64,000 nt of DNA, from the NCBI GenBank assembly GCA_033851845.1, contig JAWWOH010000102.1, forward strand, positions 1 through 64,000, read 5' to 3'. The notes beneath the pieces were generated by a model. That model was not told where the DNA came from. It ran no database searches and saw only the letters and a program-made list of their open reading frames with translations. The translations under genes and the position numbers were made by a program. Shown in pieces: positions 1 through 8,774 of this stretch. The stretch's first letter is position 1. The number at the start of each line of letters is the position of its first letter. The DNA comes from RYN-124 sp033851845 (lineage in GTDB: Bacteria > Actinomycetota > Actinomycetes > Mycobacteriales > SCTD01).

Positions 1-39
1 GCCTCGACGCTGCGACGCACCGCACACGCCCCTGGTTCC

Positions 40-1161
40 CTACTCGACCTGCGAAGTTCTACGCCATCTGATCGTGGCCTCGACGAACTCGTCGATCTCC
101 CCGTCGAGCACACCACTCGTGTTGCCCGTCTCCGTCCCGGTTCGCAGGTCCTTGACCATCTGGTACGGGTGAATCACGTAGTTGCGGATCTGCGAGCCGA
201 ACGCGATCTCGCCCTTTCCGCCACGGATCGCGTCCATGGTGGCGGCCTCCTCCTGCCGCTTCAGCTCGAGCAGCTTGGTCTGCAGCACGACCATCGCCGT
301 GGCCCGGTTCTGGATCTGCGAGCGCTCGTTCTGGCAGGACACGACGATGCCGGTCGGCAGGTGCGTGATGCGGACGGCGGAGTCGGTCGTGTTGACGCCC
401 TGCCCGCCGGGACCGCTGGAGCGGAAGACGTCGACGCGGATGTCCTTCTCGTCGACCTCGACCGCGTCGGCCGCCTCGACGACCGGTGTCACGTCGATCA
501 TGGCGAAAGAGGTCTGCCGACGCGCCTGGTTGTCGAACGGCGAGATGCGCACCAGGCGGTGTACGCCGTGCTCGCCCGCCAGAGTGCCGTAGGCGTAGGG
601 CGCCTTGACCTGGAAGACGACGGACTTCACGCCCGCTTCCTCGGCCTCCTGCCACTCCAGGACGTCGACGGCGTAACCATGCCGCTCGGCCCAGCGCGAG
701 TACATCCGCCACAGCATCAACGCCCAGTCCTGGCTGTCGACACCGCCGGCGCCGGGGGTGATCTGGACGAGGGCGTCGCGATGGTCGTACGGCCCCGAGA
801 GGAGAGTGCGCACCTCGAGCGAGGCGATCTCGCGCTTGATGTTGTCGAGCTCGGTGTGGGCCTCGTCGAGCGTGCTCTCGTCGCTCTCCTCGGCGGCCAT
901 CTCGAAGAGGACCGACAGGTCGTCGAGCCGGCGCCGCAGCCCTTCCACGCGCTCGATGTCGCTCTGCACCGTGGACAGTCGGGTCGTCACCTCTTGCGCC
1001 TTCGCGGTGTCGTCCCACAGATCGGGAGCGCCGGCCTGCTCCTCGAGGTCACCGAGCTCGATGCGCAGCCGGGGGATGTCCAGCACCTTCTCGATGCTGG
1101 CCAGCGTCGTGTCCAACGCGGCGAGATCGCCTTGGACGTCGTTGCTGCGTTCGACCGGCAC
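40..1161 (-). CDS. prfB: Peptide chain release factor 2
   Basis: Class I release factor that reads UGA/UAA and triggers peptidyl-tRNA hydrolysis on the ribosome. The 373-residue product has the RF2 tripeptide SPF near residues 206-208 (RISPFDNQ) and the catalytic GGQ near residue 252 (SGPGGQGVNTT). Length is normal for RF2. The frame is open from the GTG start, with no internal UGA in the N-terminal part, so the autoregulatory +1 frameshift known from E. coli is absent. The start lies 11 nt downstream of the last pilus gene, so co-transcription with the Tad operon is possible. No clear ribosome binding site precedes the chosen GTG, so the exact start is less certain than the identity. Confidence 0.97.
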   Translation of the reverse strand: MPVERSNDVQGDLAALDTTLASIEKVLDIPRLRIELGDLEEQAGAPDLWDDTAKAQEVTTRLSTVQSDIERVEGLRRRLDDLSVLFEMAAEESDESTLDEAHTELDNIKREIASLEVRTLLSGPYDHRDALVQITPGAGGVDSQDWALMLWRMYSRWAERHGYAVDVLEWQEAEEAGVKSVVFQVKAPYAYGTLAGEHGVHRLVRISPFDNQARRQTSFAMIDVTPVVEAADAVEVDEKDIRVDVFRSSGPGGQGVNTTDSAVRITHLPTGIVVSCQNERSQIQNRATAMVVLQTKLLELKRQEEAATMDAIRGGKGEIAFGSQIRNYVIHPYQMVKDLRTGTETGNTSGVLDGEIDEFVEATIRWRRTSQVE

Positions 1162-1172
1162 GAGCAGCGAGC

Positions 1173-1613
1173 CTACGGCGCCACCAGGGGTGCCCTCGCG
1201 TGCGCGACCGCGGTGACGGTGACCGAGCCGATGCCGAGCCAGCCGCTGAAGGGCAGACGGAGCTCACGCCGCGCTGTCACCGTGGCGGTGGTCTGCGTCT
1301 CGTCGAGGGTGGCCCGCAGCTCCAAGCCCTTCTGCGCCTCAGCGGCGCGTTCGGCGTAGACGCCCACCACCTGCTGCACGTCGTCGGCCGACAAGGGGAT
1401 CGCCTCGCCGAGGCCGTTGTCGTAGACCGCGCTCTGATCGAGCTGCTGCGACGCGGCGATCGCGGCCCCGTCGGCGGCGCTCGCGGCGCCGCGTTTCGCC
1501 AGGATGACGGCGCTGACGTCGACGACGACCGCGACGAGCACGAGCAGCAGCGCGGTGAACCCCAGGACGAGGACCAGGATCGTTCCGTCGTCTCCCTCCG
1601 GACGGCGCCTCAC
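1173..1613 (-). CDS. TadG-like pseudopilin (Flp pilus assembly TadE/G-like)
   Basis: Small envelope protein (146 aa), last gene of the Tad operon. After a short basic N-terminus (MRRRPEGDDGT) comes one hydrophobic segment at about residues 12-36 (ILVLVLGFTALLLVLVAVVV), then AADGAAIAASQQ, the pattern of TadG-type proteins that follow a prepilin-like helix. The rest is a soluble extracytoplasmic domain. The start overlaps the stop of the upstream TadE-like gene by 4 nt (ATGA), indicating translational coupling. A role as minor pseudopilin or assembly factor is inferred from family and context. Confidence 0.8.
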   Translation of the reverse strand: MRRRPEGDDGTILVLVLGFTALLLVLVAVVVDVSAVILAKRGAASAADGAAIAASQQLDQSAVYDNGLGEAIPLSADDVQQVVGVYAERAAEAQKGLELRATLDETQTTATVTARRELRLPFSGWLGIGSVTVTAVAHARAPLVAP

Positions 1614-2065
1614 TTCGCGGCGTCCTCCTTGAAGCGATCGACGTACTCGACGTGCGTGCCCGTCACCGGGATACCGGCGCGACCTTTGCCGAAGAAGCTG
1701 CCGACGAAGGGCAACGAGACGACGTAGTGCACCGTGGTCTCCACCCGCTGACCGCTCGACAGGTCGCAGGCGGTCGCGCCGCAGTCGAACGTCGGTACGA
1801 CGCCCGCGTCGTGGATGCCTTGGTCCTGCAACGCGAGCTGCACTGCCTTCGCCGCTCTCGTCCTGCCATCCTCGTCTGTGTCCGCGCGCACGTAGGCACG
1901 GCCGGCCTGACGGGAGGCCTCCGTCACCGCGAACGCGGCACCCTGGATCTGGAGCACCGCCAGCAACGCGTAGAACAGCGGGATCATCAGCAGGATCGAC
2001 AGGTAGACGAACTCGACCAGCGCGTTGCCCTCGTCGCCGTGGCAGCGGCGCGGTCGTCGGGTCAC
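1610..2065 (-). CDS. TadE-like pseudopilin
   Basis: A 151-residue TadE-family protein: basic N-terminus, then GNALVEFVYLSILLMIPLFY, with the conserved Glu after the small-residue cleavage region typical of TadE/TadF prepilins. The extracytoplasmic domain carries two cysteines (DCGATACD, about residues 114-119) that could form a disulfide. It overlaps the preceding and following genes by 4 nt. It is likely a minor pilin needed for Flp pilus assembly, processed by a prepilin peptidase not encoded in this window. Confidence 0.85.
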   Translation of the reverse strand: MTRRPRRCHGDEGNALVEFVYLSILLMIPLFYALLAVLQIQGAAFAVTEASRQAGRAYVRADTDEDGRTRAAKAVQLALQDQGIHDAGVVPTFDCGATACDLSSGQRVETTVHYVVSLPFVGSFFGKGRAGIPVTGTHVEYVDRFKEDAAK

Positions 2066-2466
2066 CGGCTCTCCTCGAGCGCGTGCCCGTGCACCGTGAT
2101 GTCGAACGCGTGCAGCTTCGGCACGAACAGCGGGGCCGGGACGGTGATGGTCATCTCGATGACACCGGGGTCGGTCGGGTCGGGCACGGCGTGCACGACC
2201 ATCTTGCGGGCGAGTTGCTCCGACAGACCGGTCGCGATCGCCTCGCGCGCGCGCTGCTCGCCGTCGGCGTCGGTGCGGTCGGCATTGGCGGCATAGCGCG
2301 CCCCCTCAGCCGCCGCTGCGGCCATGACGTTGCGGATGTGCAGCACGACACCGAGCTGGAAGATGACGAGGAACAGCAGCAGGAGCAGGGCGGTGACACC
2401 GACGAACTCGACGACTGCCGAGCCCGAGTCGGTACGACGGCGGCGCCACGGCGCCGCGCCGGGCAT
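2062..2466 (-). CDS. TadE-like pseudopilin
   Basis: A 134-residue TadE-family protein with GSAVVEFVGVTALLLLLFLV near residues 13-32, including the conserved Glu, followed by a soluble domain without cysteines. A longer reading frame exists upstream, but this ATG at 2466 overlaps the stop codon of the pilin gene (ATGA) and removes a low-complexity Arg/Pro extension, so the short form is chosen. It is part of the tad operon, and its role as a minor pilin is inferred from the family. Confidence 0.85.
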   Translation of the reverse strand: MPGAAPWRRRRTDSGSAVVEFVGVTALLLLLFLVIFQLGVVLHIRNVMAAAAAEGARYAANADRTDADGEQRAREAIATGLSEQLARKMVVHAVPDPTDPGVIEMTITVPAPLFVPKLHAFDITVHGHALEESR

Positions 2467-2678
2467 CAGCTCGAGGGACCCTTCACGCTGTCGAGCGCGC
2501 TGCTGAGGATGTCGCGCAGCTTGGGGCCGGCCACGGCCCACAGCACCGTCACCAGTCCGGCGGTCATCAGCGTGATGAGCACCCAGCCGGGGACGTCGCC
2601 GCGCTCCCGGTCGCCACTGGCCAGGATGCGGCTCTGCACGGCGACGAACAGAGCGAGCGGGGTCAGGCTCTCGGGCAC
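2466..2678 (-). CDS. Flp-type major pilin subunit
   Basis: A short gene (70 aa, GTG start) hidden inside a longer spurious frame. The GTG is preceded by a strong AGGAGGAC ribosome binding site. After about 27 residues comes ERGDVPGWVLITLMTAGLVT, a hydrophobic pilin helix preceded by Gly, as in actinobacterial Flp pilins; cleavage would fall between Gly and Asp-Val-Pro-Gly-Trp. The strong ribosome binding site fits a highly expressed structural subunit. The classical Glu5 of Flp pilins is not obvious. It lies between tadC and the TadE genes, the usual position. A 77-nt gap separates it from tadC. Confidence 0.8.
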   Translation of the reverse strand: MPESLTPLALFVAVQSRILASGDRERGDVPGWVLITLMTAGLVTVLWAVAGPKLRDILSSALDSVKGPSS

Positions 2679-2755
2679 GGCGTCCTCCTGATGGGGTCGC
2701 GGGAAGGGTTCGACGCCGCCCGAGCGGGTCCTTAGGCCAACCGGGTGACACGCGT

Positions 2756-3697
2756 TCACCCGGCTACCAGCTGAAGCCCGTAGAACCCGGGGAACAGCGC
2801 GAAGACGACCGTGACGGGCAGCACGAAGAAGACGACCGGGACCATCATCCCGATCTCGCGGCGCCCGGCCGACTCGAGCAGGGCGCGCTTGCCGGCCTCC
2901 CGGACGTCGACCGCCTGCGCCCGCATGACCTCCGCGAGCGGCGTGCCCCTCTCGACCGCGACCGCGACGCCGTCGACGAACCGGGCCAATGGCGCGAGCG
3001 AGGTACGGCGGGCGACCCCCTCGAGGGCCTGCACCAAGGACGCGCCGGCGCGGGCCTCCGACAGCGCGCGACCGAGCTCGCGGGTGAGCTCTCCGCTGGA
3101 GATGCGGGTCACCCGCTCCAACGCGCCGACCGGCCCTTCGCCGGCGGTGATGGCCAACGCGAGCAGCTCGGCAATCGTCGGGAACTCCGCGAGCATCCGC
3201 TCCTCGCGATGGGCGACCTGGCGGGTGAGATAGCGGTCCCGGGCGAGCACGCCACCAACGGTGAAGATCAGGGCCGAGAGCAGCAGCACAAGCGGGTTCG
3301 TGCCGCCACCGCCGAGCAGCGTCAGGACCACGAGGCCCAGCCCGGCGGCGAGCCCGAACGCCCCCCAGATCACCTGCTCGGCGCGGAACTGCTCGACGGT
3401 CACGTCCGTGCCCAGCTGGTCGAGGCGCCGTCGTACCCCGCCGACGCCGCCGACCCATCGGTCGACGACCTTCATGAGGTCGCCGAGCACCGGGCGCAGC
3501 AGCCGCTCGAGCGTCGGGAAGGGCGTCAGCGTGTCGGTGTTCGCGAGCAGTCGAGAGGGGCGAGGTGTGTCACGCAGGTACGGCGCGAGCCGCGCGTCCA
3601 GCGTCGGCCGCCGGGCCATCGGCGTACCGGTTGCGACCAGCCACAGACCCCCACCGGCGAGGACGCCGAGCAGGATGCCGAGCAACGAGGGGCTCAT
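2756..3697 (-). CDS. tadC: Tad pilus inner-membrane platform protein TadC (T2SF domain)
   Basis: A 313-residue integral membrane protein of the type II secretion F family. It has an N-terminal membrane segment (LLGILLGVLAGGGLWLV), a central pair (about residues 110-150), a cytoplasmic T2SF helical domain beginning EFPTIAELLALAITAGEGP, and a C-terminal pair ending VVFALFPGFYGLQLVAG. TadB and TadC together form the platform coupling the TadA motor to pilin extraction. Its start overlaps the end of tadB by 4 nt. Confidence 0.92.
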   Translation of the reverse strand: MSPSLLGILLGVLAGGGLWLVATGTPMARRPTLDARLAPYLRDTPRPSRLLANTDTLTPFPTLERLLRPVLGDLMKVVDRWVGGVGGVRRRLDQLGTDVTVEQFRAEQVIWGAFGLAAGLGLVVLTLLGGGGTNPLVLLLSALIFTVGGVLARDRYLTRQVAHREERMLAEFPTIAELLALAITAGEGPVGALERVTRISSGELTRELGRALSEARAGASLVQALEGVARRTSLAPLARFVDGVAVAVERGTPLAEVMRAQAVDVREAGKRALLESAGRREIGMMVPVVFFVLPVTVVFALFPGFYGLQLVAG

Positions 3698-4551
3698 TTG
3701 AGGACCCGCCGCTCGGTGGGCAGGCGGGCGATCCGGATCATGATCCGGTAGGCGACGAACGAGACCGCGCCGCCCCCGAGGAGCACGACGGCACCGGCGG
3801 GCTGGTTGTACGCCGCTACGGCCTGCGGCTTGGTCGACAGCATCAGCAGGATCAGCCAGGGTGCGGCGAGGGCGAGCCGGGCGGCGTTGACGGTCCAGCC
3901 CTGCCGGGTCTCGAGCTCCGCGCGGGTGCGGGCGTCCTCGCGCAGGAACTGCGACAGCGTGCGCAGGAGTCGACCGAGGTCGGTCCCGCCTACTTCGCGG
4001 GCCATCCGCAGCGCCTCGATGACGCGGTCGCCCACGGGATCGGACAGCGCGACCTTGAGCCGGTCCAGTGACTCGTTGAACCGACCCGTGGCGCGGTAGT
4101 CCTCACCGAACCGACGGAACGGCGAGCGCAGCTGCTCTGGCCCGCGCACCCCAAGCGCCGTCAGCGCCTCCGGCAGCGACAGACCGGCCCGGACGCCGCT
4201 GGCCAGGTTGTCGACGGCCTCGGGCCACAGCTCCCGCAGCTCCACCGACCGCTGGATCCGCCGCCGTCGTACGAGAGACAGCGGAACCAGTGACGCGAAC
4301 AGACCGAAGGCGAGCGCGATGATCGGCACTCGCGACGTGCCGAGGACGAGTACGAAGACGACGAGGCCGAGCGTGCCGCTCGCGGCCATCAGCTGACCCG
4401 GACTAACGCCTTCGATGCCGGCTTGCGCGAGCAGCTCTGTGGTGCGCTCCTGCCAGCCGTCGGAGGTCGTGGTGTGCACAGGCGCGCGACTGCCGGACCT
4501 CCAGACCAGCAGACAGCCGATGCCGAACAGCAGCCCGAGCAACGCACCCAC
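3694..4551 (-). CDS. tadB: Tad pilus inner-membrane platform protein TadB (T2SF domain)
   Basis: A 285-residue type II secretion F family protein with a GTG start 3 nt after the tadA stop. Membrane segments are at the N-terminus (LLGLLFGIGCLLVW), around residues 55-95 (LVVFVLVLGTSRVPIIALAF) and near the C-terminus (PWLILLMLSTKPQAVAAY). The cytoplasmic T2SF domain contains ELWPEAVDNLASGVRAGLSL. It forms the platform with TadC. Confidence 0.92.
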   Translation of the reverse strand: MGALLGLLFGIGCLLVWRSGSRAPVHTTTSDGWQERTTELLAQAGIEGVSPGQLMAASGTLGLVVFVLVLGTSRVPIIALAFGLFASLVPLSLVRRRRIQRSVELRELWPEAVDNLASGVRAGLSLPEALTALGVRGPEQLRSPFRRFGEDYRATGRFNESLDRLKVALSDPVGDRVIEALRMAREVGGTDLGRLLRTLSQFLREDARTRAELETRQGWTVNAARLALAAPWLILLMLSTKPQAVAAYNQPAGAVVLLGGGAVSFVAYRIMIRIARLPTERRVLK

Positions 4552-4554
4552 GGT

Positions 4555-5784
4555 CTACTGCCCGTCCTGGACCAGCAGCCGCGGCAGGTCTGCGCCGACC
4601 CACTCGTAGCGCTCGGCGTGTGGCGGATAGCCGTCGGCCCGGACCAGGCGGTTGCCGCGGGTCGTGAAGATGTCGGCCGTCTCGACCACATCGCCCTCGA
4701 CGCGGCCGGGGACCGCGACGATCTCGCGAACGCGGCGATGTCCCTGACCGTCCTTCGCGATGTGCACGACGATGTCCACGCAGCTCGCAACCGTCGGTAC
4801 GACGAAGGCGTGGCCCACGTTCTCACCGGCGAGCAGCGGCAGCGTGCACATCTTCACGATGGCTTCTCGCGCCGAGTTGGCGTGGATCGAGCACATCCCG
4901 GGGAGCCCACTGTTCAAGGCGATCAGAAGGTCCAGACATTCTTCTTGTCGCACCTCGCCGACGATGATGCGGTCCGGCCGCATCCGCAGCGCCTCCTTCA
5001 CCAGCCGGCGCAGCCGGATCTCGCCGGTGCCCTCGAGATTGGGCTGACGGGTCTGCATCGCGACGACATCGGGGAGCGGCAGCCGGAGCTCGAAGACCTC
5101 CTCGCAGGTGATGACTCGCTCACGACCCGGAATCGAGGCGGCCAGGCAGTTGAGCAGCGTCGTCTTCCCGGCCTGCGTCCCGCCGGCCACGATGACGTTG
5201 AGTCCGGCGGCGATCGATGCCTCGAGGAACCGCGCCGCCTGCTGGGTGATGGTGCCGAGCTGCACGAGCTCGTCGAGGTGACTCGCGGACAGCACGAACT
5301 TGCGGATGTTGACCGACCAGTGTCGGCGGGTGATGTCGGGGATGACGACGTGAAGACGCGACCCGTCCGGGAGCATCGCGTCGACGAAGGGGGTCGACAG
5401 GTCGACCCGACGCCCGGTCGTCTTGAGCATCTTCTCGACGAGGTCGCGGACCTGGCCGTCGTTGAGGATCGTGGTGGTCAGCTCGCTCGCGCCCCGTCGG
5501 GCGATGAACACCCTCCCGGGCTCGTTGATCCAGATCTCCTCGACGGTGGGGTCGTCGAGGTGGCGCTGCAGCGGGCCGAACCCGGCGACCGCGTCGTACA
5601 CCGCCCTTGCTGCGGTGTGCCGATCCGCGAGTGGGGCGAGGCTGGAGGTGAGGGTCCGTTCGTCGTACTCGGCTATGACCTCGTCGACGAGGCGGCGGAC
5701 GGCGGCGCGGTCCTCGATCGGGTCTAGGCCGCGGCGGCGGACGAGCTCGCGTACCTCCGCCTCGACCGTGTCGACCGCGCTCAC
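4555..5784 (-). CDS. tadA: Tad pilus assembly ATPase TadA/CpaF
   Basis: Hexameric secretion ATPase that powers Flp pilus extrusion (409 aa). Visible motifs are the N-terminal domain (INEPGRVFIARRG, LSTPFVDAMLPDGSRLH), Walker A GGTQAGKTT near residue 203, the Asp box RPDRIIVGEVRQEE near 273, and the His-box region GMCSIHANSAREA. The frame is open further upstream, but GTG at 5784 is chosen. A decayed second copy at 13137-13139 keeps the same GTG, the codons for VSAVDTVEAEVR and the upstream spacing, whereas the upstream extension is not pilus-like. A TAGGTT box 7 nt before GTG suggests a leaderless mRNA. Confidence 0.95.
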   Translation of the reverse strand: MSAVDTVEAEVRELVRRRGLDPIEDRAAVRRLVDEVIAEYDERTLTSSLAPLADRHTAARAVYDAVAGFGPLQRHLDDPTVEEIWINEPGRVFIARRGASELTTTILNDGQVRDLVEKMLKTTGRRVDLSTPFVDAMLPDGSRLHVVIPDITRRHWSVNIRKFVLSASHLDELVQLGTITQQAARFLEASIAAGLNVIVAGGTQAGKTTLLNCLAASIPGRERVITCEEVFELRLPLPDVVAMQTRQPNLEGTGEIRLRRLVKEALRMRPDRIIVGEVRQEECLDLLIALNSGLPGMCSIHANSAREAIVKMCTLPLLAGENVGHAFVVPTVASCVDIVVHIAKDGQGHRRVREIVAVPGRVEGDVVETADIFTTRGNRLVRADGYPPHAERYEWVGADLPRLLVQDGQ

Positions 5785-5836
5785 GAGGGAGAACCTACGG
5801 CCATCGGGTCGACGGCTGCACGCCACTGTGGACAAC
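5785..5836 (-). promoter_or_regulatory. Putative leaderless tadA promoter with upstream TCCACAG box
   Basis: Reading the minus strand, GTTGTCCACAG (5826-5836) is followed by 28 nt, TAGGTT (5792-5797), 7 nt and the GTG start. The TAnnnT box at this distance is the usual actinobacterial leaderless arrangement. The tadA remnant at 13139-13191 has the same elements at identical spacing, and the cpaB-like gene at 57288 has them with 27 nt. The box centre, about -47, fits an activator site. It also resembles an actinobacterial DnaA box (TTGTCCACA). No good -35 hexamer was seen. Confidence 0.55.
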
Positions 5837-6222
5837 GACATCGACAGACTCACGGTAGACGTCGAACAGCGCGTGCCGGGGAGCAAGAGCGGTATGCCCC
5901 GTACGGGTCGCGAGCCGTCGGCCGAACCTGTCCAGAGCGAGGGGCGCGGCGCTGGTCAAGGCGCGCCCGCACCGCACCACAGCGTCAGGTGCGGACAGGG
6001 CCCCGTTCGCAGGAAGAATCAAGAACGCTGTCAGACGCCTCTGTCCACGTCGAAAGAGGCGACAGAAGCTCGATGACTTCGGCTCGGCCACATGATGGCC
6101 TGATGGTCAAGCAGGATGCCGCGGGAGCACCCGCCGACCGACGGCGACGGCGAACCCACGGGTGAGGACAGCAAGACCGGGTGCAAAACAGCGCAGCGCC
6201 AAGGACGAGGTGAAGGTCAAGG
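5837..6222. other. Intergenic stretch without a recognisable gene
   Basis: About 390 nt between the tadA promoter and the end of the sialidase-like gene. Only short shadow frames without family features cover it. No RNA gene, repeat or clear terminator hairpin was recognised. Confidence 0.5.
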
Positions 6223-7725
6223 CTAACCCCGGGCGCGGATGGACCGGGCGAAGAAGACGTCCGTGTTGTGGGGAGAGTCTGGTGTGGGATTGGTGGTCAC
6301 GACGGTTACTCCCACTTGTCCGTGCGGAAGCGCGACACCGCCCCAGTAGTCCCCCAGGATCGACGCCGCGGCCACGCAGTCGCTCTCACAGACACTGCCG
6401 TTGCCCGCAGGGCCAGTGGTGCCGTCAAACGGACCAAGCACGTGTTGCTCGGTCCACACCCCGTTGATCTGCTTACGCAGCCAGATGTCGGTCACGTGCG
6501 GCGGTTCACCGGTCGAATGGGACGTCGCATCGTCGTTGCGGTGGTCGTACAGCGCGACTGTGGGTCCGTCACCGACGGGCAACACGACAGTAGGAGCCGC
6601 GAGGATGTCGCTGTTGGCGAGAAACGGCGCCGACAACACAGGCGGTCCGGCGGGCGCTGGCGTTGTCCAGGTACGGCCGGTGTCGGTCGAGCTCATCAGC
6701 ATGGGCTGAACACCCGGCCCGCTAAGCCGTGTCCACGCGACCTTGACCCGACCGGAGCCGTCGGCGGCCAGGCTGATGTTCGCGAACCTGGCCGAGTCCG
6801 CGTTCGCAACCTTTCGCTGCGGGGTCCAGTCGGTGCCGTTCGTCGACGTTGTGACGTACAGGTCGGTCGGACCCGTGACGGAAGGACGCTGCATCGTCAT
6901 CTTGTTGAACTGAGTCTGTGGGATCACGGCCGACACAGCGGCCACGCAGCCGTCGGGGCCGACAGCCAACTGCGTCCCGAGCGCGACAGTTCCAACTGGC
7001 GACGCCGGCAGCAGGGCCGTCGACCAGTGCTCGAAACCGTCCGCGGTCGTTGCGACGAACTCGTCCGTGGCCAGTGTCAGTAGGTTCACCTTGGACCACC
7101 TCGCCCAGGCCCTACCGGGTCGCACGGGGTCGGTAACGACAAGGCTGCCGTCGATGGCCTCCACGTCACCGGCATGGTCCAGTTTCCTGGGGGTGCTGGA
7201 CCACGTCGTCCCTCCGTCGTACGAACGCAACACGACCAGGTCGGTGTCGGGGATAGCGCCGACGGTGGCAGTAGTGCCGCTGGCCGCGGTTGTTGTGACG
7301 ACACTGAGGTACGTCGTCTCACCCTCGCTGGTCGTGTTCGGACCGATCGCGAGCCACGGATCGATGGTGCTGTGCGTCTTGGTGCAGTCGAGAATCGGTA
7401 CAGCGCTGACCGTCCAGGACCGGCCGCCGTCCTCAGAGCGTGCAGCGGTGATCCCGTCGGAGTAGCCCTGCATCCACGCCGCCTGCAGGTGGCTCGGGTT
7501 GCGCGGGCTGACCGCCAGGCTCGGCTCCTGGTCCCAGTCGCGAGTCGCGGGGAATGCCGGATCCTGCCCAGCCCCGACCGAGCACTCGGGCTGCGGATTG
7601 ACCCCCGACACCTGGACGACGCGCGGGTCCGCGTCTGCAGCGGACGGAGCCGCCGTCGCGGCCGCGATCACAGCCACCCCGACGGCAACGGCTGCAGCAC
7701 TTCGAGTGATCCGGTGAGTACTCAT
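6223..7725 (-). CDS. Secreted Asp-box (BNR) sialidase-like protein
   Basis: A 500-residue exported protein. The ATG at 7725 gives a clear signal peptide (MSTHRITRSAAAVAVGVAVI..., ending APSAADA), so the longer upstream frame is rejected. It carries repeated Asp-box motifs S-x-D/N-G-G-x-T/S-W: SEDGGRSWTV, SYDGGTTWSS, STNGTDWTP and STDTGRTWTT, spaced as blades of a six-bladed propeller. These occur in sialidases and many other secreted propellers; no sialidase catalytic set (Arg triad, nucleophilic Tyr) could be confirmed, so the substrate is unknown. It is the last gene of an operon starting at 9822 and has a paralogue at 22913-24457. Confidence 0.8.
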   Translation of the reverse strand: MSTHRITRSAAAVAVGVAVIAAATAAPSAADADPRVVQVSGVNPQPECSVGAGQDPAFPATRDWDQEPSLAVSPRNPSHLQAAWMQGYSDGITAARSEDGGRSWTVSAVPILDCTKTHSTIDPWLAIGPNTTSEGETTYLSVVTTTAASGTTATVGAIPDTDLVVLRSYDGGTTWSSTPRKLDHAGDVEAIDGSLVVTDPVRPGRAWARWSKVNLLTLATDEFVATTADGFEHWSTALLPASPVGTVALGTQLAVGPDGCVAAVSAVIPQTQFNKMTMQRPSVTGPTDLYVTTSTNGTDWTPQRKVANADSARFANISLAADGSGRVKVAWTRLSGPGVQPMLMSSTDTGRTWTTPAPAGPPVLSAPFLANSDILAAPTVVLPVGDGPTVALYDHRNDDATSHSTGEPPHVTDIWLRKQINGVWTEQHVLGPFDGTTGPAGNGSVCESDCVAAASILGDYWGGVALPHGQVGVTVVTTNPTPDSPHNTDVFFARSIRARG

Positions 7726-7760
7726 TCTTGTGCCGAACAACGCGTCCGGTGTCCGGCGGC

Positions 7761-8774
7761 TCACGTGGAGCTCCCGCTCGCGTCGATGTGGAATCCGATG
7801 AAGGTGGCGTCGAGGTCGCTGTGTCCCGTGCCGGAGTGGACGGGGTCGATGGTGGTCGCGCACTCGTCGGTTACGGGAACAGGGTCGGTGGCGGAGATGC
7901 TCGCGCCGCACATTGGCCGCGCGTCGACGTACGACAGCGCCTGCGTCCAGAACGTGAACGACGGCTTGGCCAGGTTCCGCACCGTGGCTGTGACGACAAC
8001 GTTGACGTCACTCGCGCGGGAGCCATCGCTGCCTGGCGCACTGGAGCAGGCGACGACCCCTTCTTGGCTGCAGGCGAGCGTCACCTGGGCCACGGCGAAC
8101 TCCGCAACGCACCCCCCGTCGCACAGCGCCTTCGCCAGCAGCACGCTGCCGGCGTGCAGAAAGCCGCGCCTGCTGTTGGCCGTCGCTGTGGCCGAATTGA
8201 TGTGCCAGGTGGCGGTCACGGTCGCGGCTGTGCTGCCCTGCGGCAGCTGGACGGCCTGCCGGAAGAGGCCGTCGCCCTCCACCCGCTCCTGGCCGGTCGT
8301 GGCCGTGTCCCGCCGGTAGTCGACGGTGGCCGTGTGCTTGCCGGTGCCGGGTTCGACGGTGGCGAACGTCGTACACGTTGCGCCGGTCGTGCATTGGCGA
8401 TCGAGTGGAGCAGAGGCGGAATCGTAGGGAGCGAGGTAGTCGCTGGTTGAGCGAGGTGCGGCCTGGGAGGGTTGGGCCCCCACGACTGCGGGCGCAAGGG
8501 TCACCGCGAGCACGATGCCGACGCGGGCCGCGAGGCGGATCATGCGGGCCACGGCCTGGCGGTCGCTCGTGACGACGACAACCCCGGTGAGGACCAGCAC
8601 CAGCGACTGCGCGACGAATGGCCGCGTCGCATTCGACAGTTGCGCGATGAAGGACGGGGCGATCAACAGCAGCACCGACAGGACGCGGGCGGCGATGGCC
8701 GCTCGCGGTGTCCCGCGACGGATGAGGACGGACATCACGGTGGAGCCGCCCTCGTGAACGGTGCAGTGCTTCAT
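7761..8774 (-). CDS. Membrane-anchored Cys-containing extracytoplasmic protein, unknown function
   Basis: 337 residues, no family recognised. The N-terminus has two hydrophobic segments (about 27-45, IAARVLSVLLLIAPSFIAQL, and 50-66, FVAQSLVLVLTGVVVVT), then a third ending VVGAQPSQAA that could be a signal or anchor. The remaining 240 residues are rich in Thr, Ala and Ser and contain paired cysteines (CTTGATC, CDGGC, ACSQEGVVAC, MCGAS...DEC), suggesting disulfides and an extracellular location. The ATG at 8774 has GGAG six nt upstream and overlaps the stop of the SnoaL-like gene (ATGA). Confidence 0.65.
   Translation of the reverse strand: MKHCTVHEGGSTVMSVLIRRGTPRAAIAARVLSVLLLIAPSFIAQLSNATRPFVAQSLVLVLTGVVVVTSDRQAVARMIRLAARVGIVLAVTLAPAVVGAQPSQAAPRSTSDYLAPYDSASAPLDRQCTTGATCTTFATVEPGTGKHTATVDYRRDTATTGQERVEGDGLFRQAVQLPQGSTAATVTATWHINSATATANSRRGFLHAGSVLLAKALCDGGCVAEFAVAQVTLACSQEGVVACSSAPGSDGSRASDVNVVVTATVRNLAKPSFTFWTQALSYVDARPMCGASISATDPVPVTDECATTIDPVHSGTGHSDLDATFIGFHIDASGSST

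Noticed and set aside
40..1161. Programmed +1 frameshift in prfB
   Set aside because: The reading frame is continuous through the N-terminal region, with no internal UGA, so no frameshift is needed.
169..1359. Long plus-strand frame across prfB and many similar long antisense frames elsewhere
   Set aside because: They are shadows of real genes caused by high GC content: Arg/Pro/Ala/His-rich, with no domain motifs and no ribosome binding sites.
2466..3458. 330-aa minus-strand frame over tadC
   Set aside because: Only its last 70 codons are coding (the Flp pilin, from GTG 2678 with AGGAGG); the rest lies out of frame through tadC.
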